Below, in pieces: positions 1 to 9,069 of a stretch of DNA of 53,053 nt. The DNA is from Betaproteobacteria bacterium (GTDB lineage: Bacteria > Pseudomonadota > Gammaproteobacteria > Burkholderiales > CAIKXV01), in assembly GCA_021298815.1 (NCBI GenBank), contig JAJTHE010000009.1, positions 1-53,053 on the forward strand. The letters run 5' to 3'. A program made the position numbers and the translations under genes. Each line of letters begins with the position of its first letter. Positions within the stretch are counted from its first letter, which is position 1. The notes below the pieces were generated by a model that saw only the letters and a program-made list of their open reading frames with translations, ran no database searches and was not told the origin of the DNA.

Positions 1-110
1 CCATTCCCCGGCGGCCACTTTCCGCACTGCGGGAAACGCTGCGCGAGCCACTGTTCGGACGACTTCGCAAGATAGCCGCTAAAGCGCCAACAGCCAGGTC
101 GTACCAGTCG

Positions 111-1520
111 TCAGGCGCGTGAACCGCGCTCAGTGATCGAACGCACGATTGTGGGAAGGAACAGGCAAAGCGGAATGAATGTCGTCAGGAAGTAAGCGCC
201 GATGCTCGCGAACGGAACTCCCGCGGGGCCGATGGTCTTGAGCAACCAGATCCTCAGGGCAATGCTCGCGAGCATCATGCAAGCTGCAGTAATCAACTGG
301 AAGCGGAACACCTGCGCTGCATTGAGCAGCATAGCAATGGCAGTTGCCGCGCTTTCGATCACGCACCAGACCGCGAGCCCGACCGCGACCCAGTAGTCGG
401 GCTTGAAGTCCTGCCCCATCCAGACGAACAGGATCTGCTCGTGTAATGCGAACATGATGAGCGATGCAACCGTCGCGAAGCCGAGCGATATCTGCAGGGA
501 TCGCTTGAACGTTCGCTTCACCCACACCATGTCCCCGCGGGCGATCGCATCCGCATATGCAGGCCATAGCGGCGTGATCAGGATGGCAACGCCGAGATTG
601 ACGGTCGCGAACAATCTTGCGGGCACTGCAACTGCAGGAACACTTTCAGGCCCGAGTACCATGCTGATCAGAATGCTGTCGGAGAAGGAGGTAATGCTGG
701 AAAAGACCTGCAAGCCGAACAACGCACCGCCGACTGAAACCGCCTGCCGCATCTGGACGCGGTCGATCAACCGCAAACTGGGGCGGATTTCGCGGCGGAA
801 CCAGTTGAAGTACGCCACTCCGAGGACGATCAGGAGCGCAGCGGGTACGGAGTAGAAAGTTATCGCAAGCTGGGCGAAAGAGAGCTCAACCTGAGTGCCA
901 ACGAGTAGGGCACCGAGTGCAAGAAGGAAACACGCACTCACGAGCAGATTGCCAGCATAGCCGCGTTGCAACCCCTTCATGACAGCAGGGGCTAGTCCGG
1001 TAATCGGGGTGAGCGCCGTACTGAGGGCCATCGCCATGAATGCGATGGGGAACTGCGATTCGATCTCTGGTCGATAGATGCGCAGAACACTCGCCCAGGG
1101 GAGCGTCAATGAGAGGATTACAAATGCGAAGGAAAGGACTGAACTGATGATGACAAGGAGCGGAAGCGTGCTCGAAACAACGCGTCGCGCTGCGATCCAA
1201 TCCCCAACCGCCGCAGCGCGAGCGACGCCGTTCACCACGCTTCCGGCCATACCCATGTCGCCGAACAGAACGAGCACCAGCCAGAACGAACTGAGCGTAA
1301 GCCACAACCCGAACGCTACCGGATCTAGATATCGGTGAAGCACACCGATGGAAACGATGTTGACCGTAAACGAAACGACTCGAAGCACGACCATCGACAG
1401 CGAGGTAAGAAACATCCTCGCATCACGCTCCCTGGCATTCGACGCGTCCTGGACGCCAGGAAGGGGTTTCCCCCTTACGACCAGCCAGGCATCACGGACA
1501 CGCGTGAGGGCGCTACTCAT
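111..1520 (-). CDS. Wzx-like polysaccharide flippase (MATE/PST superfamily)
   Basis: A 469-residue, very hydrophobic protein with roughly a dozen predicted membrane segments spread over its whole length. Length and the segment around residues 65-110 (FGLWLTL, then GDMGMAGSV followed by a basic amphipathic helix) match the lipopolysaccharide/polysaccharide flippase family, which moves undecaprenyl-linked repeat units across the inner membrane. It is the most downstream gene of the minus-strand exopolysaccharide locus and lies 64 bp after the SGNH hydrolase. Substrate cannot be read from sequence. Base composition is somewhat lower in GC than the chain-length and kinase genes, as is common for variable polysaccharide genes. 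The family call is firm; the assignment to this particular polymer is inferred from neighbourhood. Confidence 0.8.
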   Translation of the reverse strand: MSSALTRVRDAWLVVRGKPLPGVQDASNARERDARMFLTSLSMVVLRVVSFTVNIVSIGVLHRYLDPVAFGLWLTLSSFWLVLVLFGDMGMAGSVVNGVARAAAVGDWIAARRVVSSTLPLLVIISSVLSFAFVILSLTLPWASVLRIYRPEIESQFPIAFMAMALSTALTPITGLAPAVMKGLQRGYAGNLLVSACFLLALGALLVGTQVELSFAQLAITFYSVPAALLIVLGVAYFNWFRREIRPSLRLIDRVQMRQAVSVGGALFGLQVFSSITSFSDSILISMVLGPESVPAVAVPARLFATVNLGVAILITPLWPAYADAIARGDMVWVKRTFKRSLQISLGFATVASLIMFALHEQILFVWMGQDFKPDYWVAVGLAVWCVIESAATAIAMLLNAAQVFRFQLITAACMMLASIALRIWLLKTIGPAGVPFASIGAYFLTTFIPLCLFLPTIVRSITERGSRA

Positions 1521-1584
1521 CCGCGTACCGCAGCATCGGATCCGTTCTGGCTCATCTCACTCACTCCATGCTCCGGACTCACGG

Positions 1585-2529
1585 CTACTCGCGCAATTCA
1601 TCGATTACATGAGGAGCGAGTGTCTGGGCGATCAGAAGATAGCCTTTTTCGTTCGGATGCATCACATCCCTGAACAGCGCGCTGTCCCCACCCTCCTTCA
1701 TCACTGGTTCCATCGAAACCAGCCTTACGCCATTCGCCTGGGTCCAGGCGCGAAGCCTTGCCTTGGCGAAAGTAGTCAGCTCAGTGACGGGCTCGTAAGT
1801 CGAGGGCTGCGCGACATGGACGATCATCAGACGGGCACCCGTACCCATCACGTGTGACAGGAAACGATCCAGAACGTGGATCGAACGCTCTATATCCGCT
1901 TCAGTATGGATCTCGGCTGCTACACCCGGATCCAGAACGTTGGGGCGCAGCCCAAGCCTAGGAAGGATGTATCGACGCATCACGTAGGCACAGGCCAGGA
2001 CAGGATACCGAGATGGGAAACCGGGATTTACATCCAGTACAGCAGCGCTTGCCTTCCGCTGGTGCATGTCGTGCGTTGCAACCTGCAGGATCACGAGGTG
2101 ACTGCCGAGGATCCCGTGCGCTGCGATCCAGCCTTCCTCGTTTTCCAAAGCCCATCCACCAGCAGAAATGTTGAGCACTTCAACCGAGGGGATCGAATCC
2201 GCAAGTATCGACGCGAGTCGATAGGGGTAGGTCTCGTGCTGCGCTGTCGTCACGCCACCGTTCGTGATGGAGTCGCCAACACAGAGGATGCGAACTTTTC
2301 CAACCTCGGGAATCGGAAAGATCGGTCCTGTGCGAAGCCCGAACTCGTTATAGAACGCACGAAGTTTCCAGAAGCGAAACCGTTGCGAAGGTTGAATTCG
2401 GTACCCATAGCGTGTGCGCTCGAACAGAATGGGCCTCCCCAAGCCCGAAACCCTGAGGGCAAGTTCGGCAAGGGCAAGAAGCGCGAAGCACGAAGCAACG
2501 AAGTAAATGAATCTCATCAGGGATAGCAT
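1585..2529 (-). CDS. membrane-anchored SGNH/GDSL hydrolase
   Basis: 314 residues. An N-terminal membrane helix (about residues 6-27) is followed by an SGNH hydrolase domain. Block I is VGDSITNGG with the presumed nucleophile Ser87, and the C-terminal block DVMHPNEKGY supplies Asp288 and His291. The usual GxND block III is not obvious; the equivalent stretch reads ATHD. Such proteins in polysaccharide loci typically act as O-acetyl esterases or acyltransferases that modify the polymer in the periplasm, which is inferred here. Residues 24-50 (the region around FERTRYGYRIQPSQ) are clearly related to a truncated second copy at 3674-3832 on the other side of the IS5-family insertion, so this gene probably arose by duplication. 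Confidence 0.78.
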   Translation of the reverse strand: MLSLMRFIYFVASCFALLALAELALRVSGLGRPILFERTRYGYRIQPSQRFRFWKLRAFYNEFGLRTGPIFPIPEVGKVRILCVGDSITNGGVTTAQHETYPYRLASILADSIPSVEVLNISAGGWALENEEGWIAAHGILGSHLVILQVATHDMHQRKASAAVLDVNPGFPSRYPVLACAYVMRRYILPRLGLRPNVLDPGVAAEIHTEADIERSIHVLDRFLSHVMGTGARLMIVHVAQPSTYEPVTELTTFAKARLRAWTQANGVRLVSMEPVMKEGGDSALFRDVMHPNEKGYLLIAQTLAPHVIDELRE

Positions 2530-2651
2530 TGCGTTGTTGTGGCGTCCATCCAGAAAGCGTCCGTAGGCCGCTTACCGCAGCCCATCCGGCGACAGCGAGT
2601 CGGCCATGGCCTGACAGTTGCTTCGAATCACGGACGGAGAGGCTGCATTAG

Positions 2652-3673
2652 GCAACGTCAGAACAAGTCATGGATGATGCGCACCGGTTCTGAATCGTGG
2701 TGCGAAGCGCGACGGCGGGCAGCCTGAGCCGCCGAAACCGTTCGGTGTAGTTGGTGTTGTTGCGCTTCATGTCATGTGCGCACGCATCACTCCCGTCATC
2801 GCCAGCAATCGCTTTCGAACCATGTACAAGTTGGTCAGAGCGAACTTTCCGGTAGCCGAAGATACACTTCAATGCCCAGAACGGATGCTCGACCCGCGCC
2901 CGTACCTGGGCTTTGCGTTTCTCCTCGAGCATCACCAGTTCGCGAGCGTGTTCCGGCGTGATCTTCTTCACCTGGCTGCGGCCACGGGCGATCTTCCACT
3001 CGATCTTCCGGCGGCCCACGCGCTGCTCGGCGCCGGTGTAGCCCGCGTCGGCATGGACAGTCTTCTCCTTGCCATGAAGAAGTTGGTCCACCTGCTCGAC
3101 ATCGGATTCATTAGCGGGCGTCGTGACGACCGTATGCACCAGTCCCGAATCGGTGTCGGCGCCGATGTGCGCCTTCATGCCGAAGTGCCAGTTGTTACCC
3201 TTCTTTGTCTGGTGCATCTCCGGGGCGCGCTCGCCGCTGCTGTTCTTCGTCGAACTGGGCGCAGCGATGATCGTCGCATCGACCATCGTTCCGCGCTTGA
3301 CCATCATTCCCTTGCGAGCCAGATGGGCGTTGACCGCATCCAGGATCAGCGGTGCGAGTTCCTCCCGCTCGATCAGGCGTCGGAAGTTGAGGATCGTCGT
3401 CTCGTCGGGAATGGCCTCGAGCAGCGACAGCCCGGAGAACTTGCGCATCGACGCCCATTCATAGAGGGCTTCTTCCATCTCCGGATCGATCTCCCGGATC
3501 AGCGCTTCCAGGGGATGATCTGCTCCATCTCTTCAAGGAACAGTTCGCGGCGCGTCTTCTTCCGCTTGCCCGCGTGCTCCGCATCGCCGAAACTCATATG
3601 GCTCATCGGCCCGCCCCATCGCCCGCTGATGCTTTGATGAAATCACATTTCGGATGACTTGTTCAGACCTTTC
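2652..3673 (-). mobile_element. Degenerate IS5-family insertion sequence, 1022 bp, with TTAG target duplication
   Basis: Terminal inverted repeats of 20 bp can be aligned: left end gcaacgtcagaacaagtcat at 2652-2671, and the reverse complement of 3654-3673, gaaaggtctgaacaagtcat (17 of 20 identical). The tetranucleotide TTAG flanks both ends (2648-2651 and 3674-3677), as expected for the CTAR-type duplication of IS5-group elements. The single transposase gene inside is broken. Because both ends and the target duplication survive, the element entered by ordinary transposition and decayed later. It sits inside the remnant of an SGNH hydrolase gene in the exopolysaccharide locus. Confidence 0.85.
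2767..3606 (-). pseudogene. IS5-family DDE transposase, frameshifted and internally deleted
   Basis: The original start is ATG at 3606 (MSHMSFGDAEHAGKRK, typical of this IS5 subgroup). After PWKR the reading frame stops, and the sequence jumps to EIDPEMEEALYEWASMRKF in another frame, so the segment of about 30 residues normally found between these motifs is missing. The central frame 2648-3478 keeps all three catalytic regions: Asp in GTMVDATIIA, Asp in VHADAGYTGAE, Glu in RVEHPFWALK. Near the end the frame shifts again after FGYRKVR; the genuine C-terminus, ALTNLYMVRKRLLAM, continues in another frame to a stop at 2767, with about 15 residues missing. At least two deletions make it inactive. 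Confidence 0.85.
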
Positions 3674-3832
3674 TTAGAGGTGTTGGTTGGGCTTTATTCA
3701 GTAACAGTACTCAGTCCTTTCGTAAAAGACTGGTGCATGCAACCCCAAAGTCCGAGCAAACACTTCTGCGGCAGCCAAAGCGCCAGCGATAAGCAGAACA
3801 AGACCAACGGCAACAATAGCCAGTTCAATCAT
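3674..3832 (-). pseudogene. Remnant of a second SGNH hydrolase (N-terminus only, nonsense codon, IS-disrupted)
   Basis: A 44-codon frame starts at ATG 3832 with a membrane helix and reads EVFARTLGLHAPVFYERTEY, then stops at TGA (3698-3700). Reading through the stop gives IKPNQHL before the IS target duplication. Aligned with the intact hydrolase at 1585-2529 (ERTRYGYRIQPSQ), the stop replaces the Arg codon, consistent with a CGA-to-TGA change. The frame also meets TAA exactly at the IS border. The start lies 53 bp downstream of the ATPase gene, so this copy was probably the next gene of the operon. Confidence 0.7.
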
Positions 3833-3885
3833 CGCAATGTCTGCACTTCTCCACGCCGTTCAGGATCCAGCAGAAAGCGATCCCA

Positions 3886-4794
3886 CTACCGCTGATCCGC
3901 CGCAGCAGGCGTATCTACGACTCCCTTCGCAATGCGCTCGACTGAAATCGGCTCATGTTCCGCATACCGCGGCAGGAAGGGAATGCCGGTACGCTCCCGG
4001 TCCTCGATCACTTCGGCCACGATTGCACCGTCGATGATGGGCTTCTGCTGCGCATAGCCATAGACCATTGCCGAATCGCAGATCGTGTTGACCACTCGCG
4101 GTACGCCACCGCTCTTCTCGTAGACGATGTCGAAGGCGTCCGGCGTGAAGACCGTCGCGGAATCGCTGCAACCCGCGGTGGAGAGGCGGTAGCGGATGTA
4201 CTGCTCCGTCTCGCGCCGGTCGAGCGGCTCCAGGTGGTAGCTGAAGGCGATCCGTTGCACGAGCTGCTCAAGGCCAGGCTGCAGCAGCTTGTCGCGGAGG
4301 TTGGTCTGCCCTGCCATGATGATCTGCAGGAGTTCGTGCCCCTCGACGTTCACATTGGAAAGCAGGCGCAATTGCTCCAGGCCGGCTGGCGACAAGTTCT
4401 GCGTCTCGTCCACGACCAGGACCACGCGCTTGCCGAGCGCATACTGTTCGACCAGGAACTTGACGAAGGCCTCGTACATCTCCGCCTGCGTACGGCGCTT
4501 GGTATCGATGCCGAACGCGGTCAGGATCCAGCGCAGGAAATCACCGTAAGCACTGTGCGTGAACGAGACCAGCCCCAGCGTGACGTCCAGCCCGACCTTC
4601 CGCAGCAGGCAGCGGATCAGGGTCGTCTTGCCCGTGCCGATGTCGCCAGTGATGAGCGTGAGCATCGCATGGCTCATCAGGCCGTATTCGAGAAGGTGCA
4701 ATGCAGCGCTGTGGCGCCGGCTCGGAAACAGGAACTCCGCCTGCGGAACGATGGAGAAGGGCTTGGCCTTCAGCCCGTAGAACGATTCGTACAC
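3886..4794 (-). CDS. XrtA/PEP-CTERM-locus ATPase (TIGR03015/ExeA-like AAA)
   Basis: 302 residues from a GTG start at 4794, chosen because the family begins (M)YESFYGLKAKPF and because AGGGA stands 7 bases upstream; an open frame reaching further upstream overlaps the kinase gene and is not family-like. Walker A GDIGTGKT is at residues 50-57, Walker B VVLVVDE at 124-130, followed by the LRLLSNVN segment typical of ExeA-type ATPases. The family occurs almost only in exosortase A exopolysaccharide loci and is thought to energise or regulate envelope secretion; its exact role is unknown. The gene follows the tyrosine kinase stop by 22 bp, the usual order in these loci. Confidence 0.88.
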   Translation of the reverse strand: MYESFYGLKAKPFSIVPQAEFLFPSRRHSAALHLLEYGLMSHAMLTLITGDIGTGKTTLIRCLLRKVGLDVTLGLVSFTHSAYGDFLRWILTAFGIDTKRRTQAEMYEAFVKFLVEQYALGKRVVLVVDETQNLSPAGLEQLRLLSNVNVEGHELLQIIMAGQTNLRDKLLQPGLEQLVQRIAFSYHLEPLDRRETEQYIRYRLSTAGCSDSATVFTPDAFDIVYEKSGGVPRVVNTICDSAMVYGYAQQKPIIDGAIVAEVIEDRERTGIPFLPRYAEHEPISVERIAKGVVDTPAAADQR

Positions 4795-4816
4795 GTCGGT
4801 GTCCCTGCGCTTTCGG

Positions 4817-5824
4817 TCAGCCAGCCGAGCGGCCGAACCATCGCCGCCAGAGCGAGGGCTTGCCGCCTTCGCGCGGTGTCTCGGGCTTCGTCTTGTTGAG
4901 CACGATGCCGAGCAGGTTGGTTGTCGAACCGAGCAACTCGGCGGCGCGTTCGATGTCCTGATGCCGCGTATGTCCCTGGGCGGCGACGAGCACCGTCGCA
5001 TCCACGTAGGGTGCGAAGGAAAGGGCATCCGATGCGGTCAGCACAGGCGGCAAATCGAACAGGACGATCCGCTGCGGGTAGCGCTTCTTCAACTCGCCCA
5101 CCAGGTCTTCCATCATCGGTGAACCGAGCATCTCGGCCGAATTCACCAGGGGGCGACCGCCCGGCAGCAGCACCAGCCGCTCGATTCCTGGATGGATCAA
5201 CAGGCCTTCCAGGGGCACCTGGTCGACCAGGTAGTCGGACAGCCCCTGCTCGGCCGTCAGGCCGAAGTACGTATGCAGTTCGGGCTGGCGCAGGTTCGCA
5301 TCCACCAGCAGCACGGTGCGGTCCACTTCCGCGGCGAGGTGGATCGCGAGGTTGATCGCCGTGACAGTCTTGCCGTCCGAGTCGCCCGGGCTGGTGATCG
5401 CGATGGCATTCCAGTTATTGTCGCGCATCGCATGCACGACCTGGGTACGCAGGATCTTGAATGCCTGGGTGAACTCTTCGTTGTCACCGCCGGTGATGAC
5501 CCGGTTCTCGCGAAGCTTCTGTTCGGCGACCGCAACCTGGCGCGTGCGGGTGTAGACGATGTCCACAGGGCGCTTGCGGGCGATGGCTGGCGGCGTGGCT
5601 ACAGCCGCAGGCGCCGCTTCGCCGCTGGGGCCTGTCGCCGTCGCTGGCGACGGTGTGTTTGCTGCCGGAGGGACGGGGGCAACGATCGCCGGGATCGAGG
5701 GCAGGCCGATCGGCATCACGGGGGCAGCCGAGGGAGCGGCCGATGTCGCGCCCTCGACTGCGACCTGACCGCGGAGATCCCGCTCGCGCCTCGCTCGCTC
5801 CAGTGCTTCACCGATTCGATCCAT
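4817..5824 (-). CDS. BY-type tyrosine kinase of the exopolysaccharide locus (TIGR03018-like)
   Basis: 335 residues, soluble. A proline/alanine-rich N-terminal linker (about 25-85) precedes a P-loop kinase domain: Walker A SPGDSDGKT at 145-153, Walker A' VLLVDANLR at 171-179, Walker B IVLFDLPP near 253-260. This is the cytoplasmic partner of the Wzz-type regulator encoded immediately upstream (27 bp gap), controlling polymer length by cycles of autophosphorylation. The C-terminus (WRRWFGRSAG) carries no tyrosine cluster and the last tyrosine is residue 273, so the usual tail autophosphorylation site is missing or lies elsewhere. The Walker A has Asp-Ser-Asp where many family members have Glu-Gly-Glu. 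Confidence 0.88.
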   Translation of the reverse strand: MDRIGEALERARRERDLRGQVAVEGATSAAPSAAPVMPIGLPSIPAIVAPVPPAANTPSPATATGPSGEAAPAAVATPPAIARKRPVDIVYTRTRQVAVAEQKLRENRVITGGDNEEFTQAFKILRTQVVHAMRDNNWNAIAITSPGDSDGKTVTAINLAIHLAAEVDRTVLLVDANLRQPELHTYFGLTAEQGLSDYLVDQVPLEGLLIHPGIERLVLLPGGRPLVNSAEMLGSPMMEDLVGELKKRYPQRIVLFDLPPVLTASDALSFAPYVDATVLVAAQGHTRHQDIERAAELLGSTTNLLGIVLNKTKPETPREGGKPSLWRRWFGRSAG

Positions 5825-5851
5825 GTTCCGGGTCCTGTGGACTTGCGTTGA

Positions 5852-7672
5852 CTAGATGAAGGAATAGAACAGCACGTCGAGCGGCGTGACCGCGAGATGC
5901 ACGATCACCAGGAGCACGACCAGCGCGAAGATGGCGACGCCGATCCAGGCGAATTTCTGGATGGTCTGCCGCCTCGCGTCTTCCTCGCTGGCGAGGTAGG
6001 GCACCTGGGTAAGGATAGGCAGGCTGATCTTGCGCGCGAGGTCACGCGGGCCCTTGATCGAGAAATCCAGGGACTCGCGCAGCGCACCCACGCCCACGCC
6101 ACCGCCCAGTGCCAGCGCAAGGCCGATCAGCAGGATGGCCGTACGATCGGGCTTGAACGGCTTCTGCGGCAGTTGCGCCGGTTCGAGCAGCGAGAAGCGC
6201 TCGCCCTTGCGATCCTTCTCGAGTTCCTCGGAGACCTGGGCCTCGAGCTCCTTGCCCTTGATGTCGCGGTACTTCGTGAGCGAGTTCTCGTAGTCGCGCG
6301 ACAGGTCGAGATACTCGCGCTGGACCATCGGTGCCGCTTCCATCCGCGCGGAATAGACCCGCTGCCGCTGCCGCATTTCGTTCCGGCTGCTGGCAAGGGC
6401 ACGCGCCTCGGAGGCAGTCGCGTCGAGCGCGGCCAGGAGTTGCAGGTAAGCCGGGTTGTTGGGTCTCGACGCATCGCTGGCTGCAGTCGATGCCGGCGAG
6501 CTGGCGGCGGGCCTCGGTGCAGCGGCGCCAGACTGCTCGAGCGCGGCGATGGTCTTCTGCAGTCGAAGCACGTCCGGATGCGTATCCGAATAGCGCTCCC
6601 GCGCCTCGCTCAGCTTCACGCGAAGCGCGGCCAGTTCCTTGGCCGCCGAACCATCGCCCGTAGCGGCGCCGGACGTCGATCCACCGGCTTCCTTGATGTC
6701 GCGCTCGAGCGCCACGATCTCGCGCGCCACGCGGCGCACGTCCGGGTGGGCTTCGGAGTAGCTGCTCTGCAGCGTGGTCAACTGGACACGAAGCGCGCGC
6801 AGGCGTTCCGCAGGGTCGTTCGATAGCACCCGCTCGCCCGTCGCCGACACGCCGGCCGGAAGGTTCGGCGGAATGATGGTGAGCTGGGTCTGCAGGAAGT
6901 TGCGCCGATCGTCGAGCATGCGCAGGTCGCGTTCGACGCGCATCAGTTCGCTGTCATTGCGCTCGGAGACCTGCAGCGTGACCTGCGACGATTCTGGCAA
7001 CGCCGCCGCGTTCTTCGCGCGGAACGCGGCAAGCTTGGCTTCCATGTCCTGGAGCTGGGTGGCCAGCCGCTTCGCTTCCTCGGCAAGGAACGCGGAGGTT
7101 TCGGCGGTACGCTGCTGCCGCACTCGCACGTTCTCGTTCAGGAACAGCGAAACCAGTTCGTTGACGACGCGCTGTGCCTTCTGCGGCGACTCGGAGACGT
7201 AGGCGATGTTAAAGGCGATCGTCACCCGGGCGTTGGAACCGCCGCCCCGGTCCGCGCTCACCGGCGTGAACTTGATGTCCTTGCGCATGCGCTCCAGGAT
7301 CTCGTCGTTGGTCTCGCGACGGCGCTCGGTGGGATACAGGTCATACTTCTCGACGAGTTGCAGGAGCGTCGTCCGGGTCAGCACGCGCTGGCTGATGACC
7401 TGGATCCGCTCGTCGGCAAACGAGGTGATCGTCGACTTGATGAATTCCTGCGGGATGGCCTGTTCTTCCACCAGGATGATCGCGGTCGATCGGTAGACGG
7501 CCGGCAAGGCAATCGCCACGATGGCCGCGACGATGTAGATGACGATCGCCGCCGCCACCATGACGCCGATGCGCCGCTTCAGGATATCCAGATAGTCGCT
7601 GATCCCCATCGGCGCGGGTTCCGCGGCGAAGATCATGTCGGAGGGCTGCGCTGTAGCGGTAAGCTGGTTCAT
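5852..7672 (-). CDS. Wzz/chain-length determinant, PEP-CTERM locus type (TIGR03007-like)
   Basis: 606 residues, longer than typical members of about 500. An N-terminal Wzz domain begins with a membrane helix near residues 35-60; a long coiled-coil periplasmic region follows; further membrane segments lie near 510-535 and 570-600. The protein sets polysaccharide chain length together with the kinase encoded downstream. Two copies of one helical motif occur in tandem, one containing YSEAHPDVRRV and the other YSDTHPDVLRL, each followed by an ALE-containing helix, separated by a Gly/Ser/Ala linker. This internal duplication plus the linker explains much of the extra length. It lies between the beta-barrel gene and the kinase gene in a consistent minus-strand operon. 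Confidence 0.87.
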   Translation of the reverse strand: MNQLTATAQPSDMIFAAEPAPMGISDYLDILKRRIGVMVAAAIVIYIVAAIVAIALPAVYRSTAIILVEEQAIPQEFIKSTITSFADERIQVISQRVLTRTTLLQLVEKYDLYPTERRRETNDEILERMRKDIKFTPVSADRGGGSNARVTIAFNIAYVSESPQKAQRVVNELVSLFLNENVRVRQQRTAETSAFLAEEAKRLATQLQDMEAKLAAFRAKNAAALPESSQVTLQVSERNDSELMRVERDLRMLDDRRNFLQTQLTIIPPNLPAGVSATGERVLSNDPAERLRALRVQLTTLQSSYSEAHPDVRRVAREIVALERDIKEAGGSTSGAATGDGSAAKELAALRVKLSEARERYSDTHPDVLRLQKTIAALEQSGAAAPRPAASSPASTAASDASRPNNPAYLQLLAALDATASEARALASSRNEMRQRQRVYSARMEAAPMVQREYLDLSRDYENSLTKYRDIKGKELEAQVSEELEKDRKGERFSLLEPAQLPQKPFKPDRTAILLIGLALALGGGVGVGALRESLDFSIKGPRDLARKISLPILTQVPYLASEEDARRQTIQKFAWIGVAIFALVVLLVIVHLAVTPLDVLFYSFI

Positions 7673-7797
7673 GGGCGCTGCTCGATTGAATGGGAGGCGG
7701 AAAGACGATGAAGCCTATGGAACATCGTTCAACGCAACAAGGTTAAATCTCACGCCGCCAGCGACAGTTAGCGCATGCTTCGCGCGACTGCGCAGGG

Positions 7798-9069
7798 TCA
7801 GGGCCATATCCGGTTGTTGCGCCAATCCTTGCGGATGGAGAAGAAAACGGCGTGGGCGACTCTGGACCCGCTCTGTACCGTCGACTCTGATCGCGTCACC
7901 GCGCCGTCGAGCGACCAGTCCGAAGCGAGGTTGTACGCCATGCGCAGGCTGATCGATTCGAACACGCTGGTCGCCGACGTAACGCCCGGCAGCCCGGTAA
8001 AGGTGCTCTGGGAGCGCTGATAGCTGGCGTTACCGCTGATCCGTTCGCTGATCTGGTGGTTGACCGACACGGTCGTCAGTTCACGTGTCGTCACCGCTCC
8101 GCCCGCACTGGGGAGTATGTCCTGGCCATAGCGGACGGAAAGGACGGAACGTTCAGCGAATCGGTACGCGCCAGTCACGTTCCAGGTGGGCGTATTGGTG
8201 TCCGATTGCGTCCCGACCGGCACGGTCACGAACGGCGCCAGCCCGAGCAGGCAGTCGATGATGTTCGGGGACGAGCAGATCACCGCATTGCGTCGCGTGC
8301 GGGTCGTTGACTGCGTTTGTCCGAATGCGACCGTAGTCTCTAGACGTTCCGTCCAGCGCCGATCCCAATTCGCCTGCAGACTGGTGCTGTCGGACGAAGT
8401 CGTATCGGGATCGGTCCGATAGCGCGCAGACGATGCGGAGACGCCGATGGTGTCCAGCTCCGTCACCCGATACTGCAGGCCACTGCTGACCCGCGTGTTC
8501 GTGAAGTCGAACAGGGCGCCATTGAGGCTCTGGTCGAACGCCGTCGACGTGTAGCCCGCGCCGACGTTCACGCTCAGGCGCTCCGTCAATGAGCGGATGA
8601 ACGTCGGATCGAACGTGTAGCTCGTGCGCTGGGCCCGGGCCAGCTGGAAATCCGGCGATCCCGGAACGGTGCTGAAACGCGAGTCGCGCACCACGTCTGC
8701 GTCGAAGCGGAAGGTATTGCGGTCGCGGATGAACGTCGTGTCCAGCCCCAGCCGATAGCTGACCGCATCCTTGGCTGCCCGCGAGTTCGAATAGGACGTG
8801 CCAGAAACGGCTGCCTGCACGGCAACCTTCGATATCTCGGTGTCACGGCGCAACACCAACGACGGCGTGACGGTGGTGATGAAGGTGCTCTGCCCGCTGA
8901 ACACATGGTTGTCGGTGTACTGCTCGGAAACGGTCACCGCGTAGTCGGCCGTGACCGGCGGACTCTGGGCGAAGGTCACCGGGGCGAACCCAGCAACGAT
9001 TGCGAGGGCGAGCCGGCACCCTGCCGGTCCCGGTTTTCGGGACACTGCCATCTTCACCGGCACCCTCAC
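7798..9069 (-). CDS. Outer-membrane beta-barrel protein of the PEP-CTERM EPS locus (TIGR03016-like)
   Basis: 423 residues with a signal peptide (hydrophobic stretch ending near FAQ at about residue 35) and then alternating polar/hydrophobic strands throughout, typical of a transmembrane barrel. The start is GTG at 9069 overlapping the upstream stop as GTGA; an ATG six codons later is an alternative. Its place between the Wza-like export gene and the chain-length gene is the hallmark of PEP-CTERM-type exopolysaccharide loci, where this family is thought to form or support the outer-membrane exit. The mature part has no enzyme motif that I can see. Family assignment rests on context and barrel-like sequence. 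Confidence 0.75.
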   Translation of the reverse strand: MRVPVKMAVSRKPGPAGCRLALAIVAGFAPVTFAQSPPVTADYAVTVSEQYTDNHVFSGQSTFITTVTPSLVLRRDTEISKVAVQAAVSGTSYSNSRAAKDAVSYRLGLDTTFIRDRNTFRFDADVVRDSRFSTVPGSPDFQLARAQRTSYTFDPTFIRSLTERLSVNVGAGYTSTAFDQSLNGALFDFTNTRVSSGLQYRVTELDTIGVSASSARYRTDPDTTSSDSTSLQANWDRRWTERLETTVAFGQTQSTTRTRRNAVICSSPNIIDCLLGLAPFVTVPVGTQSDTNTPTWNVTGAYRFAERSVLSVRYGQDILPSAGGAVTTRELTTVSVNHQISERISGNASYQRSQSTFTGLPGVTSATSVFESISLRMAYNLASDWSLDGAVTRSESTVQSGSRVAHAVFFSIRKDWRNNRIWP

